Shown one piece after another: positions 1 to 4,903 of a DNA stretch of 5,951 nucleotides. Made by a program: the position numbers and the translations under genes. The DNA is from Frankiaceae bacterium (GTDB lineage Bacteria; Actinomycetota; Actinomycetes; Mycobacteriales; SCTD01): NCBI GenBank assembly GCA_947479995.1, contig CANKBT010000200.1:1-5951 (forward strand), written 5' to 3'. The notes beneath the pieces were generated by a model. It was not told where the DNA came from, did not search any database, and saw only the letters and a list, made by a program, of their open reading frames with translations. Within the stretch, counting starts at the first letter, position 1. The number at the start of each line of letters is the position of its first letter.

Positions 1-252
1 GCCGTGTACGCCGAGAGCGGCTACGAGCAGTCCGTCCGCACGCTGGCCCAGGTCAGCCTGGCCAGCGACGGCGTCTTCGGCGAGGACTCCGGCGCCCTCC
101 AGCTCGGCATGGTCAGCGGGGACGTGCGCCGCGGCTACGTCGTCACGCTGGCCGTGGGTGTCGACACGACCACGGCCCCGAGCGGTGGACAGATCGGGGG
201 CAGCGGCGCGCCCGCCGGTGCGCCCCCGGGCGGTGCCCCGCCCCGCCGCTGA
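1..252 (+). CDS. C-terminal fragment of an unrecognised protein
   Basis: The reading frame is open from the first base of the window and stops at TGA 250-252, so only the last 83 residues are visible and the true start lies outside. A GTG at position 4 is in frame, but nothing marks it as a start. The first 55 or so residues look folded, with alternating hydrophobic and charged residues (for example the stretch ending GYVVTLAVGVD). The last 25 or so are low-complexity Gly/Pro/Ala ending in two arginines, which suggests a disordered tail. I do not recognise the family. Codon use is G/C-rich at third positions like the neighbouring genes, and no second frame across the segment looks better, so coding on this strand is likely. 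It is followed by the regulatory gap before the PepSY-like gene and may or may not be related to it. Confidence 0.6.
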   Translation, partial: AVYAESGYEQSVRTLAQVSLASDGVFGEDSGALQLGMVSGDVRRGYVVTLAVGVDTTTAPSGGQIGGSGAPAGAPPGGAPPRR

Positions 253-276
253 CCGGCCGACGCTCGGCGGGCGGGC

Positions 277-316
277 TCACAGGCTCCTGGCAGGTGCGCG
301 CAGGCCCGCGCACAGG
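277..316 (+). promoter_or_regulatory. Phased PhoP-box-like half-sites upstream of the PepSY-like gene
   Basis: Four related heptamers lie roughly one helical turn apart: TCACAGG (277-283), TGGCAGG (288-294), GCGCAGG (298-304) and GCACAGG (310-316). Start-to-start spacings are 11, 10 and 12 bp. The first two form a 7-N4-7 arrangement, the geometry of the two boxes between the regulator and kinase genes. The last heptamer sits 9 bp upstream of a CACGGT hexamer, the same spacing as at the kinase promoter. Only the first copy is a full match and CAGG is common in such DNA. I infer a regulator binding region but the match is imperfect. Confidence 0.4.
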
Positions 317-325
317 TCCGGGACG

Positions 326-331
326 CACGGT
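326..331 (+). promoter_or_regulatory. Possible -10 hexamer of the PepSY-like gene
   Basis: CACGGT lies 9 bp after the last half-site (310-316), and so resembles in sequence and placement the CACACT and CACCAT hexamers of the kinase and regulator promoters. A start near 338 would leave a leader of about 46 nt carrying the ribosome binding site. No -35 is recognisable, which would fit an activator-dependent promoter. The call rests on analogy. Confidence 0.3.
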
Positions 332-371
332 GAGCAGGCACCGGGGCGGCGCCCGCCGCCCCTCGACCACC

Positions 372-378
372 AGGAGAG
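372..378 (+). promoter_or_regulatory. Ribosome binding site of the PepSY-like gene
   Basis: AGGAGAG ends 5 nt before the ATG at 384 and decides this start over upstream in-frame candidates such as 294. The protein beginning at 384 also opens directly into a proper signal peptide. Confidence 0.8.
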
Positions 379-383
379 CTGCC

Positions 384-908
384 ATGAGCGAGACCACCAC
401 CCCGCGCCCTGCCGGCGCCGCCCGCCGGGCCGGCTGGGCCGTCGGCCTGCTGACCGCCGGCGCGATCGGGGGCGCCGCGCTCGGCGTGCTCCCGGCCGCG
501 TTCGCCCAGGACTCCGCACCGGCGCCGTCGACCCCGTCGGCCGAGGCCCCCGCCACCCCGGGCGAGCGTCCCGGGCGCAGCGAGACGCCGCTGACCGGCG
601 ACGTCGCGGCGAGCGTCGAGGAGGCCGTCCTGGCCGCGCACCCGGGTGCCACGGTCGACCGCCTCGAGACGAACGACGGCGGCGAGTCGGCGTACGAGGC
701 GCACCTCACCACCGCCGAGGGCGAGCGGCTCACCGTCTTCGTCGACGAGTCCTTCGCGGTCGTCGGCGAGGAGGCCGGCCGCGGCGGGCGGGGGCCCGGC
801 GGCCCGGGCGGACGGGGCGGCGACTGCCCCGAGCCCGGCGGGGCCGACGACAACGCCACCACTCCCGAGCCCGAGGCCAGCGCGGAGGGCACCGCCTTCG
901 TCGCGTGA
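384..908 (+). CDS. Secreted PepSY-like domain protein
   Basis: This 174-residue protein is predicted to be exported. Residues 14-15 are arginines, a hydrophobic core spans about 17-40, and a signal peptidase site is likely at AFA|QD (after residue 41). An Ala/Pro/Ser/Thr-rich linker (43-68) leads to a PepSY-like domain at about 69-128. That domain has the typical helix (LTGDVAASVEEAVLAAHPGA), then a turn and strands (YEAHLTTAEGERLTVFVDESFAVVG). Residues 131-146 are a Gly/Arg/Pro tract, followed by a single cysteine (C148) and an acidic, disordered C-terminus. PepSY domains are usually extracytoplasmic and are thought to inhibit or modulate partner proteins; the partner here is unknown. The gene is convergent with the phoP-like gene and carries related half-sites upstream, so I infer control by that regulator. 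A strong hairpin follows the stop. The domain call rests on sequence pattern from memory. Confidence 0.85.
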   Translation: MSETTTPRPAGAARRAGWAVGLLTAGAIGGAALGVLPAAFAQDSAPAPSTPSAEAPATPGERPGRSETPLTGDVAASVEEAVLAAHPGATVDRLETNDGGESAYEAHLTTAEGERLTVFVDESFAVVGEEAGRGGRGPGGPGGRGGDCPEPGGADDNATTPEPEASAEGTAFVA

Positions 909-922
909 CACCCGGACCGCAC

Positions 923-961
923 GCCACCGCCCGTCCCCGGCACCCGGGGACGGGCGGTGGC
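923..961 (+). terminator. 18-bp perfect hairpin, probable (bidirectional) terminator
   Basis: The left arm 923-940 and right arm 944-961 pair without a mismatch, closing on a CAC triloop (941-943). The core arms are CCACCGCCCGTCCCC and GGGGACGGGCGGTGG. It starts 14 nt after the stop of the PepSY-like gene, in the gap between two convergent genes. There is no T-tract on either side, which is common for actinobacterial terminator hairpins. Because the stem is symmetric it could act on either strand. Confidence 0.75.
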
Positions 962-1060
962 CCGTCCGGGGCGCCCTCGCGCGGCACGGCCGGGCGCGAC
1001 GACGGACGGCCGGGGCCGGGCGGTGCCGACGGTCAGCCGAGGCGACGGCCGGGCAGGCCC

Positions 1061-1077
1061 GCGCCGCTCAGCGGCGC
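1061..1077 (-). terminator. Short hairpin enclosing the regulator's stop codon
   Basis: GCGCCGC (1061-1067) and GCGGCGC (1071-1077) form a 7-bp perfect stem whose triloop (1068-1070) is the TGA stop of the phoP-like gene. It may help end the transcript or protect its 3' end, but GC-rich Arg-Arg-stop codons could produce it by chance. No T-tract follows. Confidence 0.3.
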
Positions 1078-1796
1078 TCCTGCGCGCCGGGCGGCAGCCG
1101 CAGCACGTAGCCGACGCCGCGCAGCGTGTGCAGCAGACGCGGCTCCCGGGTGTCGAGCTTGCGCCGCAGGTAGGAGACGTAGGACTCGACGACGTTGGCG
1201 TCACCGCCGAAGTCGTAGTGCCAGACGTGGTCGAGGATCTGCGCCTTGGACAGCACGCGGCCGGGGTTCTGCAGGAAGTAGCGCAGCAGGTTGAACTCGG
1301 TGGGCGACAGGGCGACGGCCTCGCCGTCCTTCCACACCTCGTGGCTGTCCTCGTTCATCTCCAGGTCGGCGAAGACCAGGCGCGACCCCGCGGCCTGCAG
1401 CGGGCCGCCGGTGCCGCGGCGCAGCACCGCGCGGATGCGGGCCACGACCTCCTCCAGCGAGAACGGCTTGGTGACGTAGTCGTCGCCGCCGAGCGTCAGG
1501 CCGGTGACCTTGTCCTCGGTGCCGTCCTTGGCCGTGAGGAACAGCACCGGCACGCGGGTGCCCTCGCCGCGCAGCCGGCGCACGACCTCGAAGCCGTCGA
1601 GCTCGGGCATCATCACGTCGAGCACGACCAGGTCCGGCCGGAACGAGCGCGCGACGGTCAGCGCCTGCCGGCCGTCCGACGCCGTGGCGACCTCGAACCC
1701 GGAGAAGCGCAGCGCGACCGACAGCAGCTCGAGGATGTTGGGCTCGTCGTCGACGACGAGCAGGCGGGCCTCGGGTGCGGACGAGGGTGACGTCAT
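1068..1796 (-). CDS. phoP: PhoP-like (OmpR/PhoB family) response regulator
   Basis: This 242-residue DNA-binding response regulator is expected to be phosphorylated by the divergent kinase and to act on promoters in the cytoplasm. The receiver domain spans about 10-127: acidic pocket D16/D17, phosphoacceptor D60 in VVLDVMMP, T88, Y107 and K110 in VTKPF. The winged-helix effector domain spans about 139-233, with SPTEFNLLRYF, the recognition-helix stretch NVVESYVSYLRRKLDT and the wing LLHTLRGVGYVLR. From memory, long stretches are near-identical to M. tuberculosis PhoP (PEARxLVVDDExNI, GLTLGGDDYVTKPFSLEEVVAR, HEVWK, YDFGGDxNVVESYVSYLRRK), so I use that name. It is not enterobacterial PhoP. I chose ATG 1796 over ATG 1856: the extra 20 residues look non-coding and would cover the PhoP boxes. 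There is no Shine-Dalgarno sequence, and a -10-like hexamer ends 6 nt upstream, so the mRNA is probably leaderless. Orthology within this large family is inferred. Confidence 0.9.
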   Translation of the reverse strand: MTSPSSAPEARLLVVDDEPNILELLSVALRFSGFEVATASDGRQALTVARSFRPDLVVLDVMMPELDGFEVVRRLRGEGTRVPVLFLTAKDGTEDKVTGLTLGGDDYVTKPFSLEEVVARIRAVLRRGTGGPLQAAGSRLVFADLEMNEDSHEVWKDGEAVALSPTEFNLLRYFLQNPGRVLSKAQILDHVWHYDFGGDANVVESYVSYLRRKLDTREPRLLHTLRGVGYVLRLPPGAQERR

Positions 1797-1802
1797 GGGC
1801 CC

Positions 1803-1808
1803 ATGGTG
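1803..1808 (-). promoter_or_regulatory. -10-like hexamer of the phoP-like gene
   Basis: On the minus strand CACCAT (1808 to 1803) lies 9 bp downstream of a PhoP-type box and 6 nt upstream of the ATG at 1796. Transcription would then begin at the start codon itself. The hexamer is a poor sigma-A match (A at position 2, T at position 6), as expected for an activator-dependent promoter. The exact mirror position on the other side holds CACACT for the kinase gene. Confidence 0.45.
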
Positions 1809-1817
1809 CGGCGGCGG

Positions 1818-1835
1818 GCTGTGACGGGCCTGTGA
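1818..1835 (-). promoter_or_regulatory. PhoP-type box facing the phoP-like gene
   Basis: Read on the minus strand the site is TCACAGG-CCCG-TCACAGC, two heptamers repeated directly with a 4-bp spacer (11-bp period). This is the layout and nearly the exact sequence I recall for the M. tuberculosis PhoP consensus, TCACAGC-N4-TCACAGC, differing at one of 14 specified positions. It ends 21 nt before the start codon, overlapping where a -35 element would be. The encoded regulator is PhoP-like, so I infer autoregulation; an effect as activator or repressor cannot be told from sequence. Confidence 0.75.
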
Positions 1836-1852
1836 GCCCGCTGCGAGGCCGT

Positions 1853-1870
1853 CCACAGCCCGGTCACAGG
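1853..1870 (+). promoter_or_regulatory. PhoP-type box facing the phoR-like gene
   Basis: The plus strand reads CCACAGC-CCGG-TCACAGG, again two heptamers with a 4-bp spacer, differing from the recalled PhoP consensus at two of 14 specified positions. It ends 21 nt before the GTG at 1892 and is the exact positional mirror image of the box at 1818-1835 (axis at 1844). I infer that one regulator controls both divergent genes. Confidence 0.7.
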
Positions 1871-1879
1871 CAGTCGCGC

Positions 1880-1885
1880 CACACT
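1880..1885 (+). promoter_or_regulatory. -10-like hexamer of the phoR-like gene
   Basis: CACACT lies 9 bp after the PhoP-type box and 6 nt before the GTG at 1892, giving a predicted start at or next to the first codon. No Shine-Dalgarno sequence precedes the GTG, consistent with a leaderless mRNA. The hexamer alone is weak; its placement relative to the box and its mirror partner are the main support. Confidence 0.45.
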
Positions 1886-1891
1886 CGGCAG

Positions 1892-3400
1892 GTGCTCCGC
1901 GACCGCCTGGCCCTCGTCCCGCTGCGGGTGCGCCTGGTCGCCGCGGTGCTGGCGCTGTCGTCCGTGGCGCTCGCCGCCAGCGCGCTGCTCTCGACGAGCG
2001 TGCTCCGGGGCTACCTGCTCGACCGGGTGGACGGCGAGCTGCGCGCGGCGACCGCCGAGGCGCCGCGGCCGCGCGGCGGCGTCGCCTGCGGTGACCTGGG
2101 CACCGGCGCGCCCGGGGCGTTCGGACCGGGCCGCGGGCCCGAGCGCGGCTCCGGTGGGGACCGCGCCGGCGACGGTCCGGGCGGGCCCAGCCCGTTCAGC
2201 CGGTTCTACGTCGTGTACGAGCAGGCCGACGGCGTCGCCTGCTACCTGCCGTCGGGCGACGGCGCGCCCGACCTGCCCGAGGACCCGCCCTCCGACGCGC
2301 CCTTCAGCGTCGACGCGGTCGAGGGCGGCGCCCGCTGGCGGGTGGTGGTCGAGGCGCAGCCGGACGGCGGCAGCCTCACGGTCGCGACGACGCTGACCGG
2401 CGTCGAGGACACCGTCGGGCGGCTGCTGGCCATCCAGGCCGCGGTCTCGGTCGGCCTGCTGGCGCTGCTGGCGGGCGCCAGCCGCGCCGTGGTGCGCCGC
2501 AGCCTGCGTCCGCTGCGCGAGGTCGAGCGCACCGCTGCCGGGATCGCGGCCGGCGACCTCACGCACCGGGTGCCCCGGCAGGACGACCGCACCGAGGTCG
2601 GCCGGCTGGCGACCGCCTTCAACGCGATGCTGAGCCGCCTCGAGGGGTCCTTCCGCGCGCAGCAGGGCAGCGAGGCCGCCGCCCGTGCGTCCGAGGCGCG
2701 GATGCGGCGCTTCGTCGGCGACGCGAGCCACGAGCTGCGCACCCCGCTCACCAGCATCCGCGGCTTCGCCGAGCTCTACCGCTCCGGCGCGGTGCAGCCG
2801 GGGGAGGACCTCGACCGGGTGATGGCACGCGTCGAGGGGGAGGCGACGCGCATGGGTTCGCTGGTCGACGAGCTGCTGCTGCTGGCCCGCCTCGACCAGC
2901 ACCGGCCGCTCGAGACGCGGCCGGTCGACCTGCTGGCGCTCGCGGCCGACGCGGTGCAGGACGCCCGCGCCCTCGGCGTGGACGTCGTGCTGCAGGGCGA
3001 GCCCGTCGTCGTGCACGGGGACGAGGGGCGGCTGCGCCAGGTGCTCGTCAACCTGCTGGGCAACGCCCGCGCGCACACGCCGCCGGGCACGCGCGTCGTC
3101 GTGCGGGTGAGCGCGGACGGGGTGCGGGCTCGCGTCGAGGTGCAGGACGACGGGCCGGGACTCACCCCTGAGCAGGCCGACCGCGCCTTCGAGCGCTTCT
3201 ACCGCGCCGACGCGTCGCGGACCCGGGCGTCCGGCGGCTCGGGCCTCGGCCTGTCGATCGTCGCCGCCGTGGCCGAGGCGCACGGCGGCCGGGCCGGTGT
3301 CCGGCCCGCACCCGGTGGCGGTGCCACCTTCACGGTCGAGCTGCCCCTCGCGCCCGGCGACGCGGCACCGGAGGCGGGGCTGCGGCGCCGTGACGACTAG
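1892..3400 (+). CDS. phoR: PhoR-like membrane sensor histidine kinase
   Basis: This 502-residue kinase is expected to sense an extracytoplasmic signal and phosphorylate the divergent regulator. The order is: a short basic N-terminus, membrane segment 1 (about 14-36), an extracytoplasmic sensor region (about 40-178), membrane segment 2 (about 179-199), and a HAMP domain (about 200-253). The HisKA domain follows with H280 in DASHELRTPL. The ATPase domain has an N box with N387 and N391, G1 DDGPG (419-423), F box FERFY and G2 GSGLGLS. From memory it resembles M. tuberculosis PhoR from end to end, including PLRVRLVAA at the same position (from residue 10), SRFYV, VVRRSLRPL, and SHELRTPLTxIRGFAELYR. 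That match supports GTG 1892 as start; an in-frame GTG at 1832 lies inside the opposite PhoP-type box. The sensor region has a Gly/Arg/Pro-rich insert (about 60-102) and two cysteines, C66 and C117. It is divergent from its regulator rather than in one operon with it as in mycobacteria. Confidence 0.9.
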   Translation: MLRDRLALVPLRVRLVAAVLALSSVALAASALLSTSVLRGYLLDRVDGELRAATAEAPRPRGGVACGDLGTGAPGAFGPGRGPERGSGGDRAGDGPGGPSPFSRFYVVYEQADGVACYLPSGDGAPDLPEDPPSDAPFSVDAVEGGARWRVVVEAQPDGGSLTVATTLTGVEDTVGRLLAIQAAVSVGLLALLAGASRAVVRRSLRPLREVERTAAGIAAGDLTHRVPRQDDRTEVGRLATAFNAMLSRLEGSFRAQQGSEAAARASEARMRRFVGDASHELRTPLTSIRGFAELYRSGAVQPGEDLDRVMARVEGEATRMGSLVDELLLLARLDQHRPLETRPVDLLALAADAVQDARALGVDVVLQGEPVVVHGDEGRLRQVLVNLLGNARAHTPPGTRVVVRVSADGVRARVEVQDDGPGLTPEQADRAFERFYRADASRTRASGGSGLGLSIVAAVAEAHGGRAGVRPAPGGGATFTVELPLAPGDAAPEAGLRRRDD

Positions 3401-3567
3401 CTCCCACCACCGGCGCCGCGACTCCACGGGCGCGGCCCGGGAGACCGTCCCCGGCGGCCGGCGGGCCCCGGCAGGGCGAGGTCCAGCCGCACCCGCCCCA
3501 GGACGCGGAACCCGCTCGCGCGACGACGTGCTCCAGGCCTACGGTCCCCGCGTGACCTGCGCCCCGC
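3401..3567. other. Convergent intergenic region, no gene seen
   Basis: This stretch separates the stops of the kinase gene (plus) and the zinc-finger gene (minus). It is very GC-rich. Frames running through it show no start with a ribosome binding site and no recognisable protein. Only short imperfect stems occur (for example GCCGG 3457-3461 with CCGGC 3468-3472), too weak for a firm terminator call. Confidence 0.5.
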
Positions 3568-3906
3568 TCAGTGCAGGTGCCGCCGCCAGTCGGCCGGCAC
3601 CTTGCCGGCCGGCCCGGGCACGGGCTGGTCGGCCGGGCGGCTCGTCGGCGGCGTGAGCGGCGCGAGCTCGGCGTACGCCTGCGCGTCGTAGTCCCACGCC
3701 CAGTCCTCGCCGGGCTCGAAGCTCTGCACGACCGGGTGGCCGCTGCTGCGCCAGTGCGCGCTCGCGTGCTGCGACGGCGAGGAGTCGCAGCAGCCGACGT
3801 GCCCGCACGCCGCGCAGCGGCGCAGGTGCACCCACCAGCCGCCGCCCTGCCCGGCCAGGCACTCGGCGCAGCCCGTGCCGCTCGGCGGTGCGCTCGTCCC
3901 CGTCAT
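3568..3906 (-). CDS. UBP-type zinc finger domain protein
   Basis: This is a 112-residue soluble protein made almost entirely of one ZnF-UBP domain (about 10-75). Likely zinc ligands are C13 and C16 (CAEC), C31 and C34 (CAAC), C39 or C40, and histidines from H47, H51 and H57. The hallmark bacterial form is visible: WVHLRRCAACGHVGCCDSSP, then HW, GHP and EPGEDWAW. In eukaryotes the fold binds ubiquitin C-termini; the role of stand-alone bacterial versions is not established, so no function is assigned. Where I recall a Cys-Tyr pair in bacterial homologues (WxWCY), this protein has WAWDY. The tail (about 80-112) is Pro-rich and probably disordered. Its ATG overlaps the stop of the DUF808 gene as ATGA, so the two are very likely translationally coupled. 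A G-run (minus strand of 3911-3916) serves as a rough ribosome binding site. Confidence 0.85.
   Translation of the reverse strand: MTGTSAPPSGTGCAECLAGQGGGWWVHLRRCAACGHVGCCDSSPSQHASAHWRSSGHPVVQSFEPGEDWAWDYDAQAYAELAPLTPPTSRPADQPVPGPAGKVPADWRRHLH
3591..3611 (-). other. 9-bp perfect stem-loop inside the 3' end of the zinc-finger gene
   Basis: CGGCCGGCA (3591-3599) pairs perfectly with TGCCGGCCG (3603-3611) around a 3-nt loop. It lies within the coding sequence, 23 nt before the minus-strand stop, and also about 190 bp downstream of the convergent kinase gene. It may act as a terminator for either transcript or be a by-product of GC-rich codons. It has no T-tract. Confidence 0.3.
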
Positions 3907-4868
3907 CGGTCCCCCCTGGTCCGGCGCTCGTGCGCCTCGGCGTGCCCCTTGCGGCGGTGCACCAGCGTCATGACGGCGACGACGAGGCCGCCGACGAGCA
4001 GCCCGAGCAGGGCGCTGGCGGCCGTGTTGACCAGCCAGCCGGCGACGCCGCCGACGGCGCCCAGCGCGTCGTGCGCGGCCTCCTCGAGGTGGTGCACCGC
4101 GTCGTACAGCGGGTGGAAGCCGAGGTCGTCCGAGCCGACGAGCAGGATGTGGCCGCCGACCCAGAGCATGGCCGCGGTGCCGATGACGGTCAGCGCCGAC
4201 AGCAGCTTCGGCATGCCCTGCACGAGGCCGCGGCCGAGCTTCGCGGTGCCGGCGCTGTCGCGCTGCGCGAGCGACAGGCCGACGTCGTCCATCTTCACGA
4301 TCAGCGCGACGACCCCGTACACGAGCACGGTGATGGCGAGCGCCACGACCACCAGGATGATCGCGCGCGACAGGAAGGCCTCGTCGGCGACCTCGTCGAG
4401 GCTGATGACCATGATCTCGGCCGACAGGATGAAGTCGGTGCGCACCGCGCCCTTGACGATCGTGTCCTCGTCCGGCGGGGCCGCGTCCTGCGCGGCGTCG
4501 GCGTCGCCGTGGCCGGTCACGCGGTGCCAGAGCTTTTCGGCGCCCTCGTAGCAGAGGTAGGTGCCGCCGAGCATGAGGATCGGCGTGAGCAGGTCCGGCA
4601 GGAACTCGCTGAGCAGCAGGATCGCCGGCAGGATGACGAGCAGCTTGTTGCGCAGCGAGCCGACCGCGATGCGCCGGATGATCGGCACCTCGCGCTGCGC
4701 GGCGATGCCCTGGACGTACTGCGGGGTGACGGCGGTGTCGTCGACGACGACGCCCGCGGCCTTGACGCCGGCGCGGGCGGCCGCGGCGCCGATGTCGTCG
4801 ACCGAGGCCGCCGCGGCCCGGGCGAGCACCGCGACGTCGTCGAGCAGGGCGACGAGTCCACCAGCCAC
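3903..4868 (-). CDS. DUF808 (YedI-type) integral membrane protein
   Basis: This 321-residue inner-membrane protein matches the DUF808 family (E. coli YedI), whose molecular function is unknown. Family hallmarks are the N-terminal MAGGLVALLDDVAVLARAAA, the DDTAVTPQYVQG stretch (43-54), the REVPIIRRIAVGSLRNKL segment (59-75), and TDFILSAEIMVISL (144-157). Hydrophobic segments lie near 76-89, 93-105, 166-191, 221-244 and 272-304. An acidic loop of about 20 residues (121-136) separates the second and third. The C-terminus is basic and His-rich. The start is GTG at 4868, preceded on the minus strand by GGAGG with a 7-nt spacer. A TACGGT -10-like hexamer lies upstream, so it probably has its own promoter. 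Its stop overlaps the ATG of the zinc-finger gene. Length is in the usual range for the family as I recall it. Confidence 0.9.
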   Translation of the reverse strand: MAGGLVALLDDVAVLARAAAASVDDIGAAAARAGVKAAGVVVDDTAVTPQYVQGIAAQREVPIIRRIAVGSLRNKLLVILPAILLLSEFLPDLLTPILMLGGTYLCYEGAEKLWHRVTGHGDADAAQDAAPPDEDTIVKGAVRTDFILSAEIMVISLDEVADEAFLSRAIILVVVALAITVLVYGVVALIVKMDDVGLSLAQRDSAGTAKLGRGLVQGMPKLLSALTVIGTAAMLWVGGHILLVGSDDLGFHPLYDAVHHLEEAAHDALGAVGGVAGWLVNTAASALLGLLVGGLVVAVMTLVHRRKGHAEAHERRTRGDR

Positions 4869-4875
4869 AGCAGGT

Positions 4876-4880
4876 CCTCC
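4876..4880 (-). promoter_or_regulatory. Ribosome binding site of the DUF808 gene
   Basis: On the minus strand GGAGG (4880 to 4876) lies 7 nt before the GTG at 4868 and fixes that start. It is the best Shine-Dalgarno match in the window. Confidence 0.85.
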
Positions 4881-4897
4881 AGGTCGGGCGGGTGCCC

Positions 4898-4903
4898 ACC
4901 GTA
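4898..4903 (-). promoter_or_regulatory. Possible -10 hexamer of the DUF808 operon
   Basis: TACGGT on the minus strand (4903 to 4898) fits the TAnnnT pattern of actinobacterial -10 elements. A start near 4891 would leave a leader of about 22 nt that just contains the ribosome binding site. No convincing -35 is found 16-18 bp upstream. Confidence 0.45.

Noticed and set aside
158..1294. Long plus-strand open frame (378 codons) across the PepSY-like gene and the regulator's end
   Set aside because: The product is almost entirely Arg, Ala, Gly and Pro and runs through the terminator hairpin; the overlapping genes have clear domains.
1797..1856. N-terminal extension of the regulator to ATG 1856
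   Set aside because: The 20 extra residues (Ser/Pro/His-rich) are unlike the family and would place coding sequence over both the -10-like hexamer and the PhoP-type box.
1775..1891. N-terminal extension of the kinase to ATG 1775 or GTG 1832
   Set aside because: ATG 1775 lies inside the divergent regulator gene and GTG 1832 inside its PhoP-type box. The protein from 1892 lines up with the start of mycobacterial PhoR.
1793..3427. Long minus-strand open frame (544 codons) opposite the kinase gene
   Set aside because: It is an antisense shadow of the kinase reading frame, made by GC-rich codon bias. The product is low-complexity Arg/Ala/Gly with no recognisable domain.
3437..3472. Short stems in the convergent gap after the kinase gene
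   Set aside because: They have 4-5 bp with bulges, within what GC-rich DNA gives at random, and no T-tract.
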